From Lunularia cruciata (taxonomy: Eukaryota; Streptophyta; Marchantiopsida; Lunulariales; Lunulariaceae), in the NCBI GenBank assembly GCA_948567375.1, contig OX419757.1, positions 4,588,001 through 4,652,000 of the forward strand: 64,000 nt of DNA, written 5' to 3'. Shown one piece after another: positions 1 through 11,760 of this stretch (the stretch's first letter is position 1; each line of letters opens with the position of its first letter). A model generated the notes under the pieces. The model worked only from the letters and a program-made list of their open reading frames with translations, did no database searches and was not told the origin of the DNA. A program made the position numbers and the translations under genes.

Positions 1-135
1 ATAACAAAGAATACCTATATCCTCAACTGAAACATCTATACTATTTTTCCACAACAACTTTAATACACTTCTCCCCACTCCCCTCGTAATTCTCTTTGTT
101 TTTCTTAGCTTCTAGACACTAACCAAAAAAACAAA

Positions 136-400
136 GGAGAGCCTCAACTCGTAACCCCTAATCAAACTAATAAAATAAAGAATAATCTAAACCACTTTTA
201 CATTGTGTACATATGGAATTGAAGTCTTTCTTGCCCTCTACTTTACTTCAAGTGTCTATAAGTCAACAACCAAAAGAATAGAACAAAATGAAAGCCTCAA
301 CTAGGAGGCACTAATCAAACAAATAGAATAAAGAATAGCCTATATTTCTTTTGCATCGTGTACATATGGAATTGAAATTTATTTGCTTATAAGTCACCAA
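136..400. repeat. Diverged tandem repeat, about 150-bp unit
   Basis: Two diverged copies, near 165-225 and 315-375, share an AATCAAAC...AATAAAGAAT...GTGTACATATGGAATTGAA pattern. The downstream part (about 366-510, ending in an AGAGTCTAGTTCG motif) reappears at 10165-10450, so this is a dispersed family probably derived from a transposon. No coding potential is seen in 1-690. Confidence 0.6.
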
Positions 401-687
401 CCAAACCAATCAAAGAAAAGATAGTCTCAACCACTTTTTAGTTGTATTTTGTAAATTATTTGTTTCAATGACGTCGAAAACTTGGCAGAAGAGTCTAGTT
501 CGCGCAAATGTAAGGCACCAGGCGATAAGCTTGATGCTTATTTGGCTGGTTTAATGGAAGGGGATGATTCTCTAATAACTCATGGAAGCGATAGGGGCTG
601 TTATTGTGAACCGTTGTGAAGATGAGCCCTTTGCTCAAAAGCTTCGCACAAGGAATGGAAGTACCGTGTTAGACGTTAAGCATTTAG

Positions 688-1110
688 GCAGATGGATCGG
701 GTGCTTTTTGGTAAATCATTTTTGCAAAAAATACTACCACATGTAATTGCTACAATGTTTATCCAACTCTACTTCTTTTTCTTTTTTTTTCCAAGCTAAA
801 ATAAAAAATAAAAAGTGTTACCACTCCTTAAACAAAAACTAAAACACCTCGTCCTTAGCTTGGAGAGTATAGTGATTAAATAATCTACCAAAAATGAAGC
901 AGATGGATCGAATGCTTTTTTGGTAAATCACTTTTGCAATAAATACTACCACATGTAATTGCTAAAATGTTTATCCAACACTACTTCTTTTTCAAAAAAA
1001 TTCCAAGCTATAATAAAAAATTAAAAGTGTTACCACTCCTTAAACAAAAATTAAAACTCCTCGTCCTTAGCTTGGAGAGTATAGTGATTAAATAACCTAC
1101 CAAAAATGAA
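688..1110. repeat. 211-bp tandem direct duplication
   Basis: The segment starting GCAGATGGATCG at 688 is repeated from 899 and runs to about 1110. Both copies keep the same order of landmarks: a CACATGTAATTGCT block, a T-rich tract, a TTACCACTCCTTAAACAAA block and a CTTGGAGAGTATAGTGATTA block. Differences are scattered point changes and tract-length changes, so the duplication is not brand new. The following stretch 1111-1968 is AT-rich and holds nothing I can identify; the short ORF at 1676-1903 looks like chance. Confidence 0.85.
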
Positions 1111-1968
1111 GCTTTGATGGCATTGATTGGTAGATCATCACTTTGTTGCTTTCATTTTTACATTACAAGTCGAAGTCTCTCCATCAATAGGAGAACTTGT
1201 TATATAGCTTTGTTACCATACGTAGAATCAAATTTGTTCATTTATTGAGTTTACTTTCTATCCTCTACCCAATTATGATGTACTTATGTTATTGGTTCAT
1301 ACAAAAATCTATCAAAACGGCATCTTGTCCCTCTAGAAATAGAAAGAGATAAGTTAAAATTCATCTCAATCTAACGTAGAAAGCTAGGCAAGAAATATTA
1401 GAAATAACTCCTTAAGGGAAATAAAAGACTTAGCGCATCAAGCAATCCACTCTAGTACAATGATCTTATAATACCTCATCAACCTTAGACTTTATTTTGA
1501 AGAATGATATATCATGGTAATCCGATAAACATACTGGGTAATACGCTGAAGTTGGATATCATGTAATACGTATCCTTCTTAGAGGAGTTTTTTCAACGAA
1601 TTCTTTAAAGATTTAGTATTGTCGTTCTCACATTCCTTTCCACACTAACGATAAGCAATACGCGTAATGATGTAAATGATGAAGATGTTAGCACAAAGGA
1701 TCATGAACTCCATATTAACCACTTCCAAAATATACCTACTTAAGAATGGTGTAGCTCTAAATCATTTCTTTCTTTTCTTTTCTTTTTTCTATGGTATGGC
1801 ATTCTTGTATGAGACCCCTATAAAAAGGTTAGACAATATTACTTTCTGTTCCATTTCTCTCAATTTTTTTGACCTCTGGTTCCCCATCTTGGACCACAAG
1901 TAATATATATTAGTTTTTTCTTAACATCATTACACTGCAACAAATGGAACAAAGTTTTATTAATATCA

Positions 1969-3141
1969 AACCAAAATTAGAAACATGAAGAACAATGAAT
2001 AAAATGAAACTAGTAACTTAACAATAACTTATCTAAAGATATATAATATTTTTATAACCTATTTTTATGCAATGAAGAGAATATATCCTCATTCCTTCTT
2101 CCTAGTTGCTCACAAATATAACAAGTGACGATACTAAAAATATAAATATTAAAAGCTTAATTCTTGATACAGTTGAATCACTTGAAGCTCATACGGTTAG
2201 GATCTTAAAGTTTACGTACACTGACATACAATTATGCAGTGCAGATTCTGGAGAGTATTGAATAGAATGGTCTTCTCTCTGAAATTCAATATTCTCAAAT
2301 TCTATTGAAAAGCAATAAATTTACTTGCGGTCAATAATCTCAATCAAGGTCAGATGAGTAGAAGAGCATCGAATAGGATAGTCCTCCGCATATTCTACAA
2401 TGGAATTGCAGTCTCGAACTCCACCACAGGAGTAGGAAATACTTTGTACTATACTCTATTCAGTTACATATGAAGAATGAGAGAAAATTCACAAAGATAA
2501 ACCTTCCTGAATTTAGTTGATTTAATCTTCGTTTAATCTCTGACTACAAATTACTGTGACTTCTGATAGTTGTTCGAATTCGATTGTGCTTTATGAGAAG
2601 AAAAGGCATCTACAACTTCGTCAATAAGTTGGAAGTAGTCGGTGAGTTCCCTTTCCTCTTATGTTTTCCTTGCGCATTTCGGTTGATTTCCTACAAGTTG
2701 GACTTCCATCCTTCAAAAGACCGCTATCCGTGGAATCCTACACCAAGTTTGGTTGATCCATGGAGATTCTTCCGAGCATAGTCCCATTCACCGACGCTTC
2801 CTTTCCACATGGAACCTGTTCTAAGTGAAGAACAGGAATCGACATCATGTCGAAAATAAAGAAGTTATGCCTCGTGCAAATCCTTTCTCATCTCATGCCA
2901 CAAAACGACTTTTGTTCTTGTCTTGTGAGATATTGCAAGCTTAATTGCTAGTTAAGTATCAACTAATCTACAAATCCAAAGAAGGTAGAATGGTTTAGTT
3001 GCTAATTAGGGCCTAAACCTCGCGAGTCAACTGATAGTGACTAATGAGGAAGAGCCATGAAGCACAGGAGATTGACCTTGACAACAACGAACCAATGTGT
3101 TGTTGTCACCCTGTGCAGTCAGAGACCAATGGGAATGGACG
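1969..3141 (+). repeat. 1.17-kb duplicated segment, copy A
   Basis: From about 1969 (CCAAAATTAGAAAC) to 3141 (CAATGGGAATGGAC) this segment matches 18243-19434 in the same orientation with high identity, apart from small indels (for example about 30 bp extra in copy B near 18450-18490). The match ends abruptly at 3141/19434. It carries a 65-codon ORF (2584-2781) whose counterpart is intact in copy B, but the substitutions inside it are as often replacement as silent, so I do not call it a gene. The ends are not TG...CA, so it does not look like an LTR pair. Confidence 0.85.
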
Positions 3142-5948
3142 GAAATCATCAAAGATTCATAAGCCGTGGTGAAAACGTCTTCATCTTTCGTGGATTTCTG
3201 AAATGGGTCCACAAGGTGTACAGTTATAGGTTGTCAATTCCTCATCGCTGCTTATATCTATTCGATTTCTTGCCACAATCAGCAGTCTAGTTTACTCGCT
3301 TCTCTTTACAGTTTTCCCTTCAGTACATGACATCAGTTAATAGTTATGGAACTGAACGCAATGATTGCTACTGGGTGATCCAATAAATGAGTACCAGTGA
3401 TGAGGGAATATTTTCAGGTCTCTCACCTGAAGATGGTTAGGTCATCAGGACGAAACACACTGATCATTCATTGAATACTAGAGTATCTTGTGAACGTACT
3501 TGTCCGCTTAAAATTTTTTCTATTCAACAACTGAGAATTGTCGATGCCAGTCACATCGAAATCTGGTTCACCGCCCAAAATCCTGCAGAGTTGAGAAAGT
3601 CGCTCGCGATTGCGTGCCACAACTTCAACATTTCTGTCTTGGACTTCCACGATGGTTTTCAAATCAGGGTCGACAAAAGTGAATCGGATTTCAACAAACC
3701 AGCCAATGTTGTAAATTATATATGGAAAGTGAGACAGGTCCGTTAACATTCAGGAGCGCTGCAACGGCAAGTTTTCAAGCTGACGAGCGTCGTGATAAGT
3801 CGACAGTCGATTTGAATTCAATTTCAGCGCCAATTTTTTTTGGCGCTGCTAGGGCGTCGTTCTCCCGAGCCTCAGCACATAGTATATTATGCTAACATGC
3901 TCTTGGATTGTGAGTTATACAGAGAGCTGCTCCGGGACTCGTGGCCTGGTAAGCATGAACGCATCTTGTAGAAGACGTTCAAACGACCGGGTTCTAACGT
4001 TCTTCGAATTCGTGGAGGCAACAATGTAATTTTGGTGGTCCTTGCGGATTTCTTCTGATCATTGCGTACTGAACCTCCAGATCATTCCGATGATAGGTCA
4101 TGACTTCCCTTTCAATGACAAGCCATGCAGATTCTGAATGATCATCTTACATTTGGAATATCTGTCGAACATCTGGAAGGGATGGCTCGTGTGTGCAGCA
4201 CTATCTCTACTGGAAGTTATGACTCGTCATGATTACTTAATCTCATGGTGGAATCCATACTTTCGCAGAAGAGAGTTCGGTATGAAGGACTCCACAAGGA
4301 CAACAAAATTACATCGTTGCTCAAGAACCCGATCCCTTGTTCTTCATCGTCCATCACGGACCTCCCGATGACGTTTATGATGCAACTTCAAGCTTGACCT
4401 CATGTAAACTTTTCGAATCACGAACTTCACATTTCTTTCCGCTGCAGAATATTTCTTTGTGATCTGTCTCTAAATTACCTACGTTTTCCATCATCCTACA
4501 GCACGACAACTCTTGATTGCTAATCCCGACAACTGCAATACGCTCGACCACTCATTATTACTGTAGAAATCGATTACCCTTCTGAGCCGGGAAGAGCTCC
4601 GTGAGAACTCAAAATTACTCAAAAAGATGAGTCAGACATGTTTAGATATTTCAGAGCGCATGCCTTCACCCTGTGATTATTTATATTCGATCTCTTCACT
4701 CCATTGAATGAAGCAAAAACTCGCAATGAGTACAGTTGCTGTTTGTCTACTCATGAACATCAAGTCCAAATCTCTTTTCTCGTGGGACCCGTAGAAGGTG
4801 GTTCTGCAAATTGATGTTTGCTTCCTGTTCCGACCTGGAGCATCTTAGCTTCTCTTATCGACTTTTTGTTGTCTACATATATAATTCATAGAGTGCGGGA
4901 GGCAATCGTCCTTTGATTGTTCTTCTTTGTTGTTTGAAATCCTGTAAGTTTTCTATTTGTTATCTAATGCCTAATCCGTAGGCCGAACACAGATTTGATT
5001 TCGACATAGAAATGGATCAGAAGTTAAGCAGTTAAGTCATCATAAGGAGACCAGGAAATAAGGCCTAGTCAACAGTGGAGGGATATCACCAAGTCCGGGC
5101 GATGATCTCAAAATGTGGAGAGACCGTCCTTCAAATGGAGACATCCACTTTCGTTAATTCAACGGAGGTCCACTTTAAAATATAGACCAATCATTACTTC
5201 ATTACAAAATTCAACGACTAGTTCAAATTTCAAGTTTCGTTGGACCTTGTACATACTCTGTGCCTTGTTTACTGATCTTATCATTCTATTCTGCATCTGT
5301 CTGGGGATAACTTGCGTTAGATGTAAACCGGTTGACTATAATGAAAGTGAAATGTCTTATGTATGGCTTACACAGTCTCCTGCTCCCAAGTGCTTCGGAC
5401 AAAGATGCGACTAAAATAGTGCAACAATCAAGTTAGCATGAATTGCGAGGCCTGTGTGCGGAGTCAACTTTACTGACGGATGCTGGATCCAGTTCGACCA
5501 TTGTTTATGCATTTGTACGTTGCGAGCTGAAAAAAGTCGAGGTCATCGGCCGACCAGATTCCAGTTTCGATTCAAAATTGTGAGGAGGCTAGTGAAAGGA
5601 ATAAGAGTCTTACACACCAATCTGGCTCTTATAGCCTACTGAGACCTCCTTACATATACTTCAATCTGCCTTGGTTGTAGGACTAGTCCACTTCAATTGA
5701 CAGATGTTCCTGTAATGAAATCGAGACCTAAAGGACCTTAGCAAGTCTGAACTTTCTGAAATAGCCAAATTCTCCCATCTGGATTCTTAACGGCACTAAT
5801 TTCGATTTCAAGAAAATTGACAATGTGGTGGGCAGTTAAGAGGTTACATACGGTGGAGATAAACCAGTAGTTTTCCAAGAGATGAGGCCTTTCCCGTTGG
5901 TAATAAGAGCAAAATTCCTGATCGCTCTGGGAACATGTTTAAAATGTA
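3142..5948. other. Stretch without a recognisable gene; two antiparallel ORFs at 3468-3749
   Basis: This 2.8-kb stretch has near-average base composition and only short ORFs. At 3468-3749 both strands are open for more than 90 codons. The minus-strand product is acidic and hydrophilic, the plus-strand one resembles nothing I know, and neither has a clear splice or start context. A further ORF at 5115-5414 (+) encodes a hydrophobic, cysteine-containing stretch of unknown meaning. The last ~120 bases are probably the 3' untranslated region of the minus-strand phytocyanin gene. Confidence 0.35.
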
Positions 5949-7245
5949 CTACCACTGAAGTGCGGCAAATGCAGCAAATAGGGCTCCGAAGATGAGCGCT
6001 TGACAAGACTGAAGGCTTGGAGCAGCAGATCCAGGAGGAGGAGGGGGAGGAGGGGGAGGAGGAGAAGTAACTGACTGAGGTGGTGGTGAAGACTGGATTG
6101 GGGTCACCACCACCTCCCACCCATAACTTATAGGTGAAGGAGAACTGGCGGTGTCTGCTGCCATAACGGTGAGGACCATCCTCATACCACTGTTACAGTG
6201 GCCGTCAATTGAACAAAGGAACCCTTTCTCGCCTGGAGTTGTCAATTCGAGAGTCTCGCCAGATGTTGTTACGTTAGCGATTCCATTGTCGTTGAAATTG
6301 CAATTGTTAGCAACCTCCGGGGTCACTTCGACGGCATCGTGATTACCGGTCCATGTGAATTCTGCAATCCCATATATCAACAAAAATACACCGTAAGAAT
6401 TTCCCAAGTAAGCTATGAACTACAATAATCACCTCAGAGAATTTCGTTCCACATCTGTATTCGGTCGTGTCTGCTTCTTCCGTCTGGTGATCTCTCGATC
6501 TTGGAATTGCTATTTTATTCCAAATGACCTTTTGCTGTACATTTAACTCGAGTCTGATGCACTAAGGCGTCCCGGTGGAGGTGCAATTGTGAAAAGCAGA
6601 CAACAGAACGAGGTCTCGGTCTCCGCTTCACATTTGCTACCGCACTGAACGGGACTTGAAGCGTGTGCATTCCGCGAACTATGTAATCTACACATGGAAA
6701 ACTATTACGACCGTTCCTGTGACAATATGTATCGATTTCACAGCTGTAGGTGCAACTCGTGCATTTCATTAATCAGTGCCACCTCGATTTTCTTCTTAGT
6801 TCATTTGTATTGAAGTAAGTTATCACCCTAGGCAACCTAACTAGGAAAGGGATTTCTTGGACCCAGGATCTTCCTATCTAGAAATTTCTTTTATCGAAAA
6901 TCCTGAAAGTGAAGCTTGGAAGTATATTGTGGACACACTGTGTATTCGACTTCTATCATAAACAAAGCTCCGTGTAAAAAAGCAGAGACAGATTCTTAAT
7001 TAGTAAGAACTAGGCTAAGCATCATTTAATAATATGAGCAACAGCGGAGGCATTCAATACTCACTTAGAGAGTCTCCCACAACGAATGTCTGCTGCTTTG
7101 CCCAATTATCGTAGAATGTATTGTTGGGATCAAAGGTCCACCCAGTAGTATCCCCGACGTTATGTTCTGTAGCAGCTAGTGCAGTTTGAACCAAAGCCGC
7201 AGAAAAGAGTAATAGAGGTAGTAGCGTGCTTCTGCCCTGCGCCAT
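5949..7245 (-). CDS. Phytocyanin (uclacyanin-like, Met-ligand type I copper protein), GPI-anchored
   Basis: Two exons on the minus strand: 7245-7065 and 6361-5949, with GT-AG borders and a phase-1 intron of about 700 bp; the product is 197 residues. Residues 1-24 form a signal peptide ending TALA. The mature domain has the phytocyanin fold signature: TTGW near the start, GDSLKF, then probable copper ligands His68 (in TGNHD), Cys110, His115 and Met120 (CSIDGHCNSGM). Cys81 and Cys116 would form the usual disulfide. A Pro/Ser-rich linker with a run of ten prolines follows. The hydrophobic C-terminus (FGALFAAFAALQW) looks like a GPI-attachment signal, so the protein should sit on the outer plasma membrane or wall. 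Met as axial ligand points to uclacyanin-type rather than stellacyanin (Gln). An in-frame upstream ATG at 7317 would add 24 residues; I prefer 7245 because the signal peptide then begins at once. Confidence 0.93.
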
Positions 7246-8040
7246 GTTGCTAGTTCCTGCACTGCCGCTCCGTGGCTCGGCTGTGAGTTTGTCACGTAAA
7301 TCTACGAAACTGTTCACAAGATGACTGCAATAGATTGTTCACTTGATCAATTCTAAAGTATTAAGCTCCAATTCCCCGTTTACCACCTCTTCTCCTGTCT
7401 CGGATCCTGCACGAGTTCATTAACTGGTGTTCTGCAAGAAATCTGCGTAGCTTATGTAGCTGAGTTCTCGAGAAGAGAGAAGAAGCTTGCTTGCGGTTTG
7501 CACCCTCTCTGTCGCCTGTTATGTATGCTTGCACCCTGGGGTGTGAAGACCAAAGAAAGAACTCCATGCCAAAATATTATATTTTGACCTGGTTCGTTTC
7601 TTGTTCTTCCCAGTCTCGAGCATTCACGCGTGGACTTGTTACGGTCTGCGTGAAGCCTCTGAGAATACGGACTCACTCTGCCGGGTCCCCGCTGCGTGTC
7701 CCGACGTATTTTCCAAGCCTAAGCTACTGCGGTAGCTTGAGCCTGTGCCCCTGCTTTCTGGATACGCATAGTGCAAGTGTACTCGTTGCAGGTCAAGTTT
7801 GCCACTATAATTCTGGAAGGCATCCAGAAACTAGAAAGTCCACGGGAAGGAGGAAGCGATCATTTAAAGGGTTATGTCGGCGTCAGGCACGAGAAGTTAG
7901 TTCACAACTGAGATGTATGTGCCAAGCAATACAAAAGTCAGCAATCTCTCTCTGCGATGGTTCTGAGCTAGTAACGTAACAAGACGCTGTTACATGAGAA
8001 GGAGGCTATGGCCCACCCTTAGGATCCTCTTAGTATTCCC
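7246..8040. promoter_or_regulatory. Probable 5' flank of the phytocyanin gene
   Basis: This holds the leader and presumably the promoter of the minus-strand phytocyanin gene. The ORF at 7491-7979 (+) is 162 codons but has no recognisable motif, and the opposite strand is also partly open, so I treat it as chance. No clear TATA box could be assigned. Confidence 0.3.
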
Positions 8041-8210
8041 ATAAATGTTTGGCAGGAGTTCGGGAGAGTGGAGACGAGAGAGAGGAGAGATGTGAGAGGA
8101 AAGATATCCATACTCCGACTGCTCTATGGGAGAGTGTGTAAACGAGAGAGAGAGAAGGAGAGATGTGAGAGGAAAGATATACATTCTCTGAGTGCTCTAT
8201 GGCATGGAGT
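8041..8210. repeat. GA-rich tandem duplication
   Basis: Two copies of a purine-rich unit, GAGAGAGAGGAGAGATGTGA followed by GAGGAAAGATAT and then TGCTCTATGG, at about 8078-8131 and 8140-8203. A GA microsatellite core is embedded in each. The sequence from 8211 to about 9000 is AT-rich and shows nothing else I can name. Confidence 0.75.
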
Positions 8211-8999
8211 ACTTGAGTGAATAGTCTGATTAGATTGGTATTTAGATAGAAGATATAGGAGAATTGAATATAAAGTTTTGTGAAAGTTTTTTGGTTTAGA
8301 ATATTATAACACGGAGAGTGATGGGTCAAGAGTTTTCAATTTTAATTTTTTGTATTCATGACATAGTTCTATGAAAATTTAATTTGAAAATTTTAGAGAG
8401 ATAAATTGAAAGTTACAAAAGTTTATAGTTTGAGGGTTTGGAGAAATAATATTTACTCATGTGAGTTTGGATGTGAGTGAATGTGGTTTTGTAAGCATTG
8501 GAGGAGATGGGGATGAATATCATGTGTTATTATCATCATGAATATCTTGTGTTAACCATGGTTACACTTTCCTTATGTGGAACTAACCAGAGCAACTCGG
8601 GGTACACCATGCACCGTGTGTCATAATATTTTACTTCACAAAGGGTAAGGACCCATGTGGGAAGGATGCACAAGGACTCTGATTGGATCACTTGGGATAC
8701 TCACATGAGGCAAGCAACCACATTGACACTACAACACTCGGGATTATGCACGCTTCCTCTATCCCTTCATTGGTCCTTCTAAGAATATAGATTGACTTAT
8801 GGGAGTGGTTAGCTTCTCTGACAGGTTTCATTTTGGGGTTGTTTGAGACTAGTTTTTCGTGTCCACTTCTATTTTATAGGTTATCACGTACACTCCATGA
8901 TGAGGCTAGATAGGCTTTTTTCTACCATTTGATCATTTGGCACATGATCCCTTGGACAAGTTGGCATGGTTCCTATTCCTCTTATTCCCTCGATGGTGA

Positions 9000-10185
9000 C
9001 TTTGTTATGCTAGACGAGGACATACAAGGCATATAGAAGTGGCTATTAGATTTTGTCAATTTTGAGCAGAAGATTGGATGGCCCTACAAGAAGAGTCTAT
9101 TAGGGCTACATGTTTTAGGAGACAAGTTTTGCCACAAGATACCACAAAGTCCACTTGATTACAATGGTGTAGGATATTGGGTCAAGCGGGAGAGTTTAGT
9201 AGAGCAACGCAAGTGCTACACTCTTTGTCTATAGCTAGTCCTACTAATGAGACTATCTTTTCCTTATGCTCACTACATCCTATGGCAGGAGAGGGATTAC
9301 CACTAGAGGTCTTAGATTATCAGCCTGAGCAGCCTTTGTATCTTGATAGGTCAGTATTTGCAAAAGCATTGTGCATTGCACTTTGCTTTTCCTCAAGAGG
9401 CTTGTCAAGAATGGTTTATGAGCATCTTAGAGATTGCTTTTAGGCAGATGATCCTTCTAGTGATTTTACTAAGTTGTTTCAGGTGGTTGCAACAATGGCG
9501 AGAGGAGACATTCCTTTGTCTATTAGTCAGGTGTTAGGTGTTAGTCAACTTCTCACAATGGAGAAAGACACGTGAGCATTAGACCGACTGCTATTAGAGA
9601 GATCTTTTTGCATTTGGTCAGCCACACCATTGTCCTTCAACATCATTCTCACTTCCAACAACACCTCAGTCTACATCAGTTTAGAGTAGCTACACTTGGA
9701 GGATGTGAGGTTGTATCTTTAGGCATTACGTCACTCCTATATATCCATCCAAAGTGGGTTGTCCTCCAGGTGGATGTTGAGAATACTTTTAATAGCATCT
9801 CATGAGCATACATCTTTAGGGAGCATAAGGAGGCTGGTGGATCCTTGGCAAGTCTTATTCCTTTTGTGTAGTCCTTTTATAGCTCTCTTGCTTCCCTTTA
9901 CTACTAGCATGATTGTTCATAAGAGGGAGTCACCATCTTGGAATCAATTGTTGGTACACATCAAAAAGATCTTTTACAGGGACCCTTATTTGCCATGGCT
10001 CACTTTAGAGCTCTCTTATCTACTACTTTGGCCATGCCAAGTTGTGTATTTCTCTCCTTGGCACATGATACACACATCATGAGCCATGTAGATTAGATTA
10101 GGCAGGCCTTTAACCACTTGACTACCAAGCTACATCTAGTAGGTTTGAGAGTCAAGGTGTGAAAGTGCAAGGCTTGAAATTTATT
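9000..10185 (+). pseudogene. Relic of a non-LTR-type reverse transcriptase
   Basis: From 9572 to about 10180 a single reading frame, broken by about seven in-frame stops but apparently without frameshifts, shows reverse-transcriptase landmarks in order. They are an RPTAIREIF motif, GGCEVVSLGI, the motif-A-like VLQVDVENTFNSIS, AGGSLASLIPFV, LLQGPLFAMAHFRAL where QGDPL would be expected, and SLAHDTHI where the catalytic ADDTHI is expected. The domain continues to KLHLVGLRVKV. The order fits RVT_1-type enzymes of LINE-like elements. The upstream 9000-9570 region is probably part of the same element but more decayed. The altered catalytic motif and the stops make it dead. Confidence 0.7.
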
Positions 10186-10450
10186 GCTTATAAGTGACCA
10201 ATCAAATAAAAGATAGTCTCAACCAACTTTCAATTGTATTTTTGTGGAACTAGAACTCAATGAGATTTATTTTTAATACTCATCTCACCATCCAGACCTA
10301 GTTACCACTTGTTGTAGAATTGTAGAAGTCATCTCAATAAAGTGTCGCTTAAGGAAACATGGGTATGACAATTGTGTTAAAGAACAAGATAATTATTTGT
10401 TTAATGACATAAAAAATGTGACATAAGAGTCTAGTTCGGGCAAATTTAAC
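10165..10450. repeat. Second copy of the 366-510 repeat, interrupted
   Basis: About 10176-10250 matches 366-450 and about 10400-10450 matches 455-510, including the AGAGTCTAGTTCG motif. Between them is about 150 bp absent from the first copy, suggesting an insertion here or a deletion there. Confidence 0.55.
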
Positions 10451-10483
10451 ATAAGAGTCTAGTTCAGGAAATTTAAGAAGTAG

Positions 10484-10640
10484 ACCTACTCTAGTTAGAA
10501 GACTCTAGGTGATACTTGTTGGCTTCTATCCACCATAACCAAAAACTTGAAAGCTCAAAATCAAAGAAGTGAGCTCTCTGGAGTTGCATTTCAAAGTTAT
10601 ATCTCTTTGCTCAACCTAGGTCTCGAGCCCTGATAAATGA
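10484..10640. repeat. Dispersed ~160-bp repeat, copy 1
   Basis: A block with TGATACTTGTTGGC, CTATCCACCATA.CCAA, GAAGTGAGCTCTCT and CTAGGTCTCGAG recurs at about 11290-11450 and about 17885-18050 in the same orientation, with a partial copy near 18110-18190. All copies lie inside the gypsy-rich island, so it is probably part of a retrotransposon LTR or untranslated region. Confidence 0.65.
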
Positions 10641-10695
10641 GCCTAAAGAATTGCAAATAGGCCAAATTAACCTAGAATTATATGAATATTCTAGA

Positions 10696-11050
10696 AGCAT
10701 CTAGGAAGTTTCTTGGTACCTTCTAAGTATTGGATAATATGCATGTTAGGTGGTGATTTCTAGGATGAAGCTTCTTGGGAAGCTTCTCGACTAGTTTAAC
10801 TTGCACACCAAGTAAGTAGTTTCTAGAAAGAAGTTTCTTGGGAAGCTTCCTACTAGTTTAGCTTGCATGCCAAGTAGATGACTTCTAGAAGGAAGCTTCT
10901 TGGGAAGCTTCTCAACTAGTTTAGCTTGCACACCAAGTAAATAGTTTCTAGAAAGAAATTTCTTTGGAAGCTTGCAACTTGTTTAGCTTGCATGCCAAGT
11001 AGGTGACTTCTAGAAGGAAGCTTCTTGAGAAAATTCCCAATTAGGTTGGC
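10696..11050. repeat. Alternating 62/63-bp tandem array with GAAGCTTC palindromes
   Basis: Units begin at TTCTAG near 10758, 10821, 10883, 10946 and 11008, giving spacings of 63, 62, 63 and 62 bp; a poorer unit precedes them near 10696. Two unit types alternate: one ends CACACCAAGTAA.TAGT, the other CATGCCAAGTAG.TGAC, so the true period is about 125 bp. Most units carry GAAGCTTCTTGGGAAGCTTC or close variants, which place GAA and TTC blocks in inverted arrangement as in heat-shock elements. The array probably belongs to the U3 region of an LTR in reverse orientation. Functional meaning is inference. Confidence 0.8.
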
Positions 11051-11094
11051 AGCAGCACTCCAAGAAGGCAACTTTTAGGAAGTTTTTGGAGAAT

Positions 11095-11760
11095 GTTGTG
11101 CATATACACATTGCTACAAAACATACATTGCTTTCAACATCATAGAAGCACAACTCACACATAAGTCATACATAGACTCTAAAGTGCCACAATAATTAAC
11201 TTGTTTATAATTCTCAAATCAATTCAACTCATATCAATACTTGATCTATCACTCTATAAACTACCAACAATTGGGCACTGATTACGATCAAGTCACACCC
11301 ACTCTAGCTAAGAGAATCCAAGTGATGCTTGTCGGTCTCTATCCACCATAGCCAAGAACTCGAAAGCTCAACATCAAAGAAGTGAGCTCTCTAGAGCTAC
11401 ACTTTGAAAGTATACCCTTGGACGCAAGCTAGGTCTAGAACTCTAATGGTCTTGTTGACGGCACACTTGATGGTGCAACCGGTGCAAAGTGATGATGAGT
11501 CCCATCGTGAAGTCAATACCCCAAACACAAAATCTGACCATCGGAAAGAAGTCTATGGAAAATTGTTGAAATACTTCTAACTACTATCACTTCAACTCCA
11601 GTGTCCGAGCAATCTAGATGCAACACTACAAATGGCATGATAGCTATTGTGCATATATACATCATTACACAACATACATCATTGTCAACATCATACACTA
11701 TAGAAGTACAACTCACACATAAGTCATACATAAACTCTAAAGTGCCACAATTGCCCCCTA
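11095..11760. repeat. Dispersed retroelement-linked repeats
   Basis: 11095-11205 and 11640-11755 share a block (GTGCATATA.ACAT, TCAACATCATA, CACACATAAGTCATACATA, CTCTAAAGTGCCACAAT). A neighbouring block at 11550-11635 (AAATTGTTGAAATAC.TCTAACTACTATCAC to CAACACTACAAATGGCAT) recurs at 14405-14497. Copy 2 of the 160-bp repeat described at 10484 lies between them, at about 11290-11450. Together these mark ends or untranslated parts of the two gypsy relics on either side. Confidence 0.65.

Noticed and set aside
2584-2781. 65-codon ORF present in both copies of the 1.17-kb duplication (copy B at 18874-19067)
   Set aside because: Although both copies are open, three of about five to six nucleotide differences change amino acids and no motif is recognised, so coding constraint is not shown.
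5010-5110. Possible 5S rRNA-like patch (AGAAGTTAAGCAGTTAAG)
   Set aside because: Only a short GAAGTTAAGC resemblance; the flanking stems and remaining conserved bases of 5S rRNA are absent.
7491-7979. 162-codon plus-strand ORF upstream of the phytocyanin gene
   Set aside because: No recognisable domain, the opposite strand is also partly open, and it overlaps the expected phytocyanin leader and promoter.
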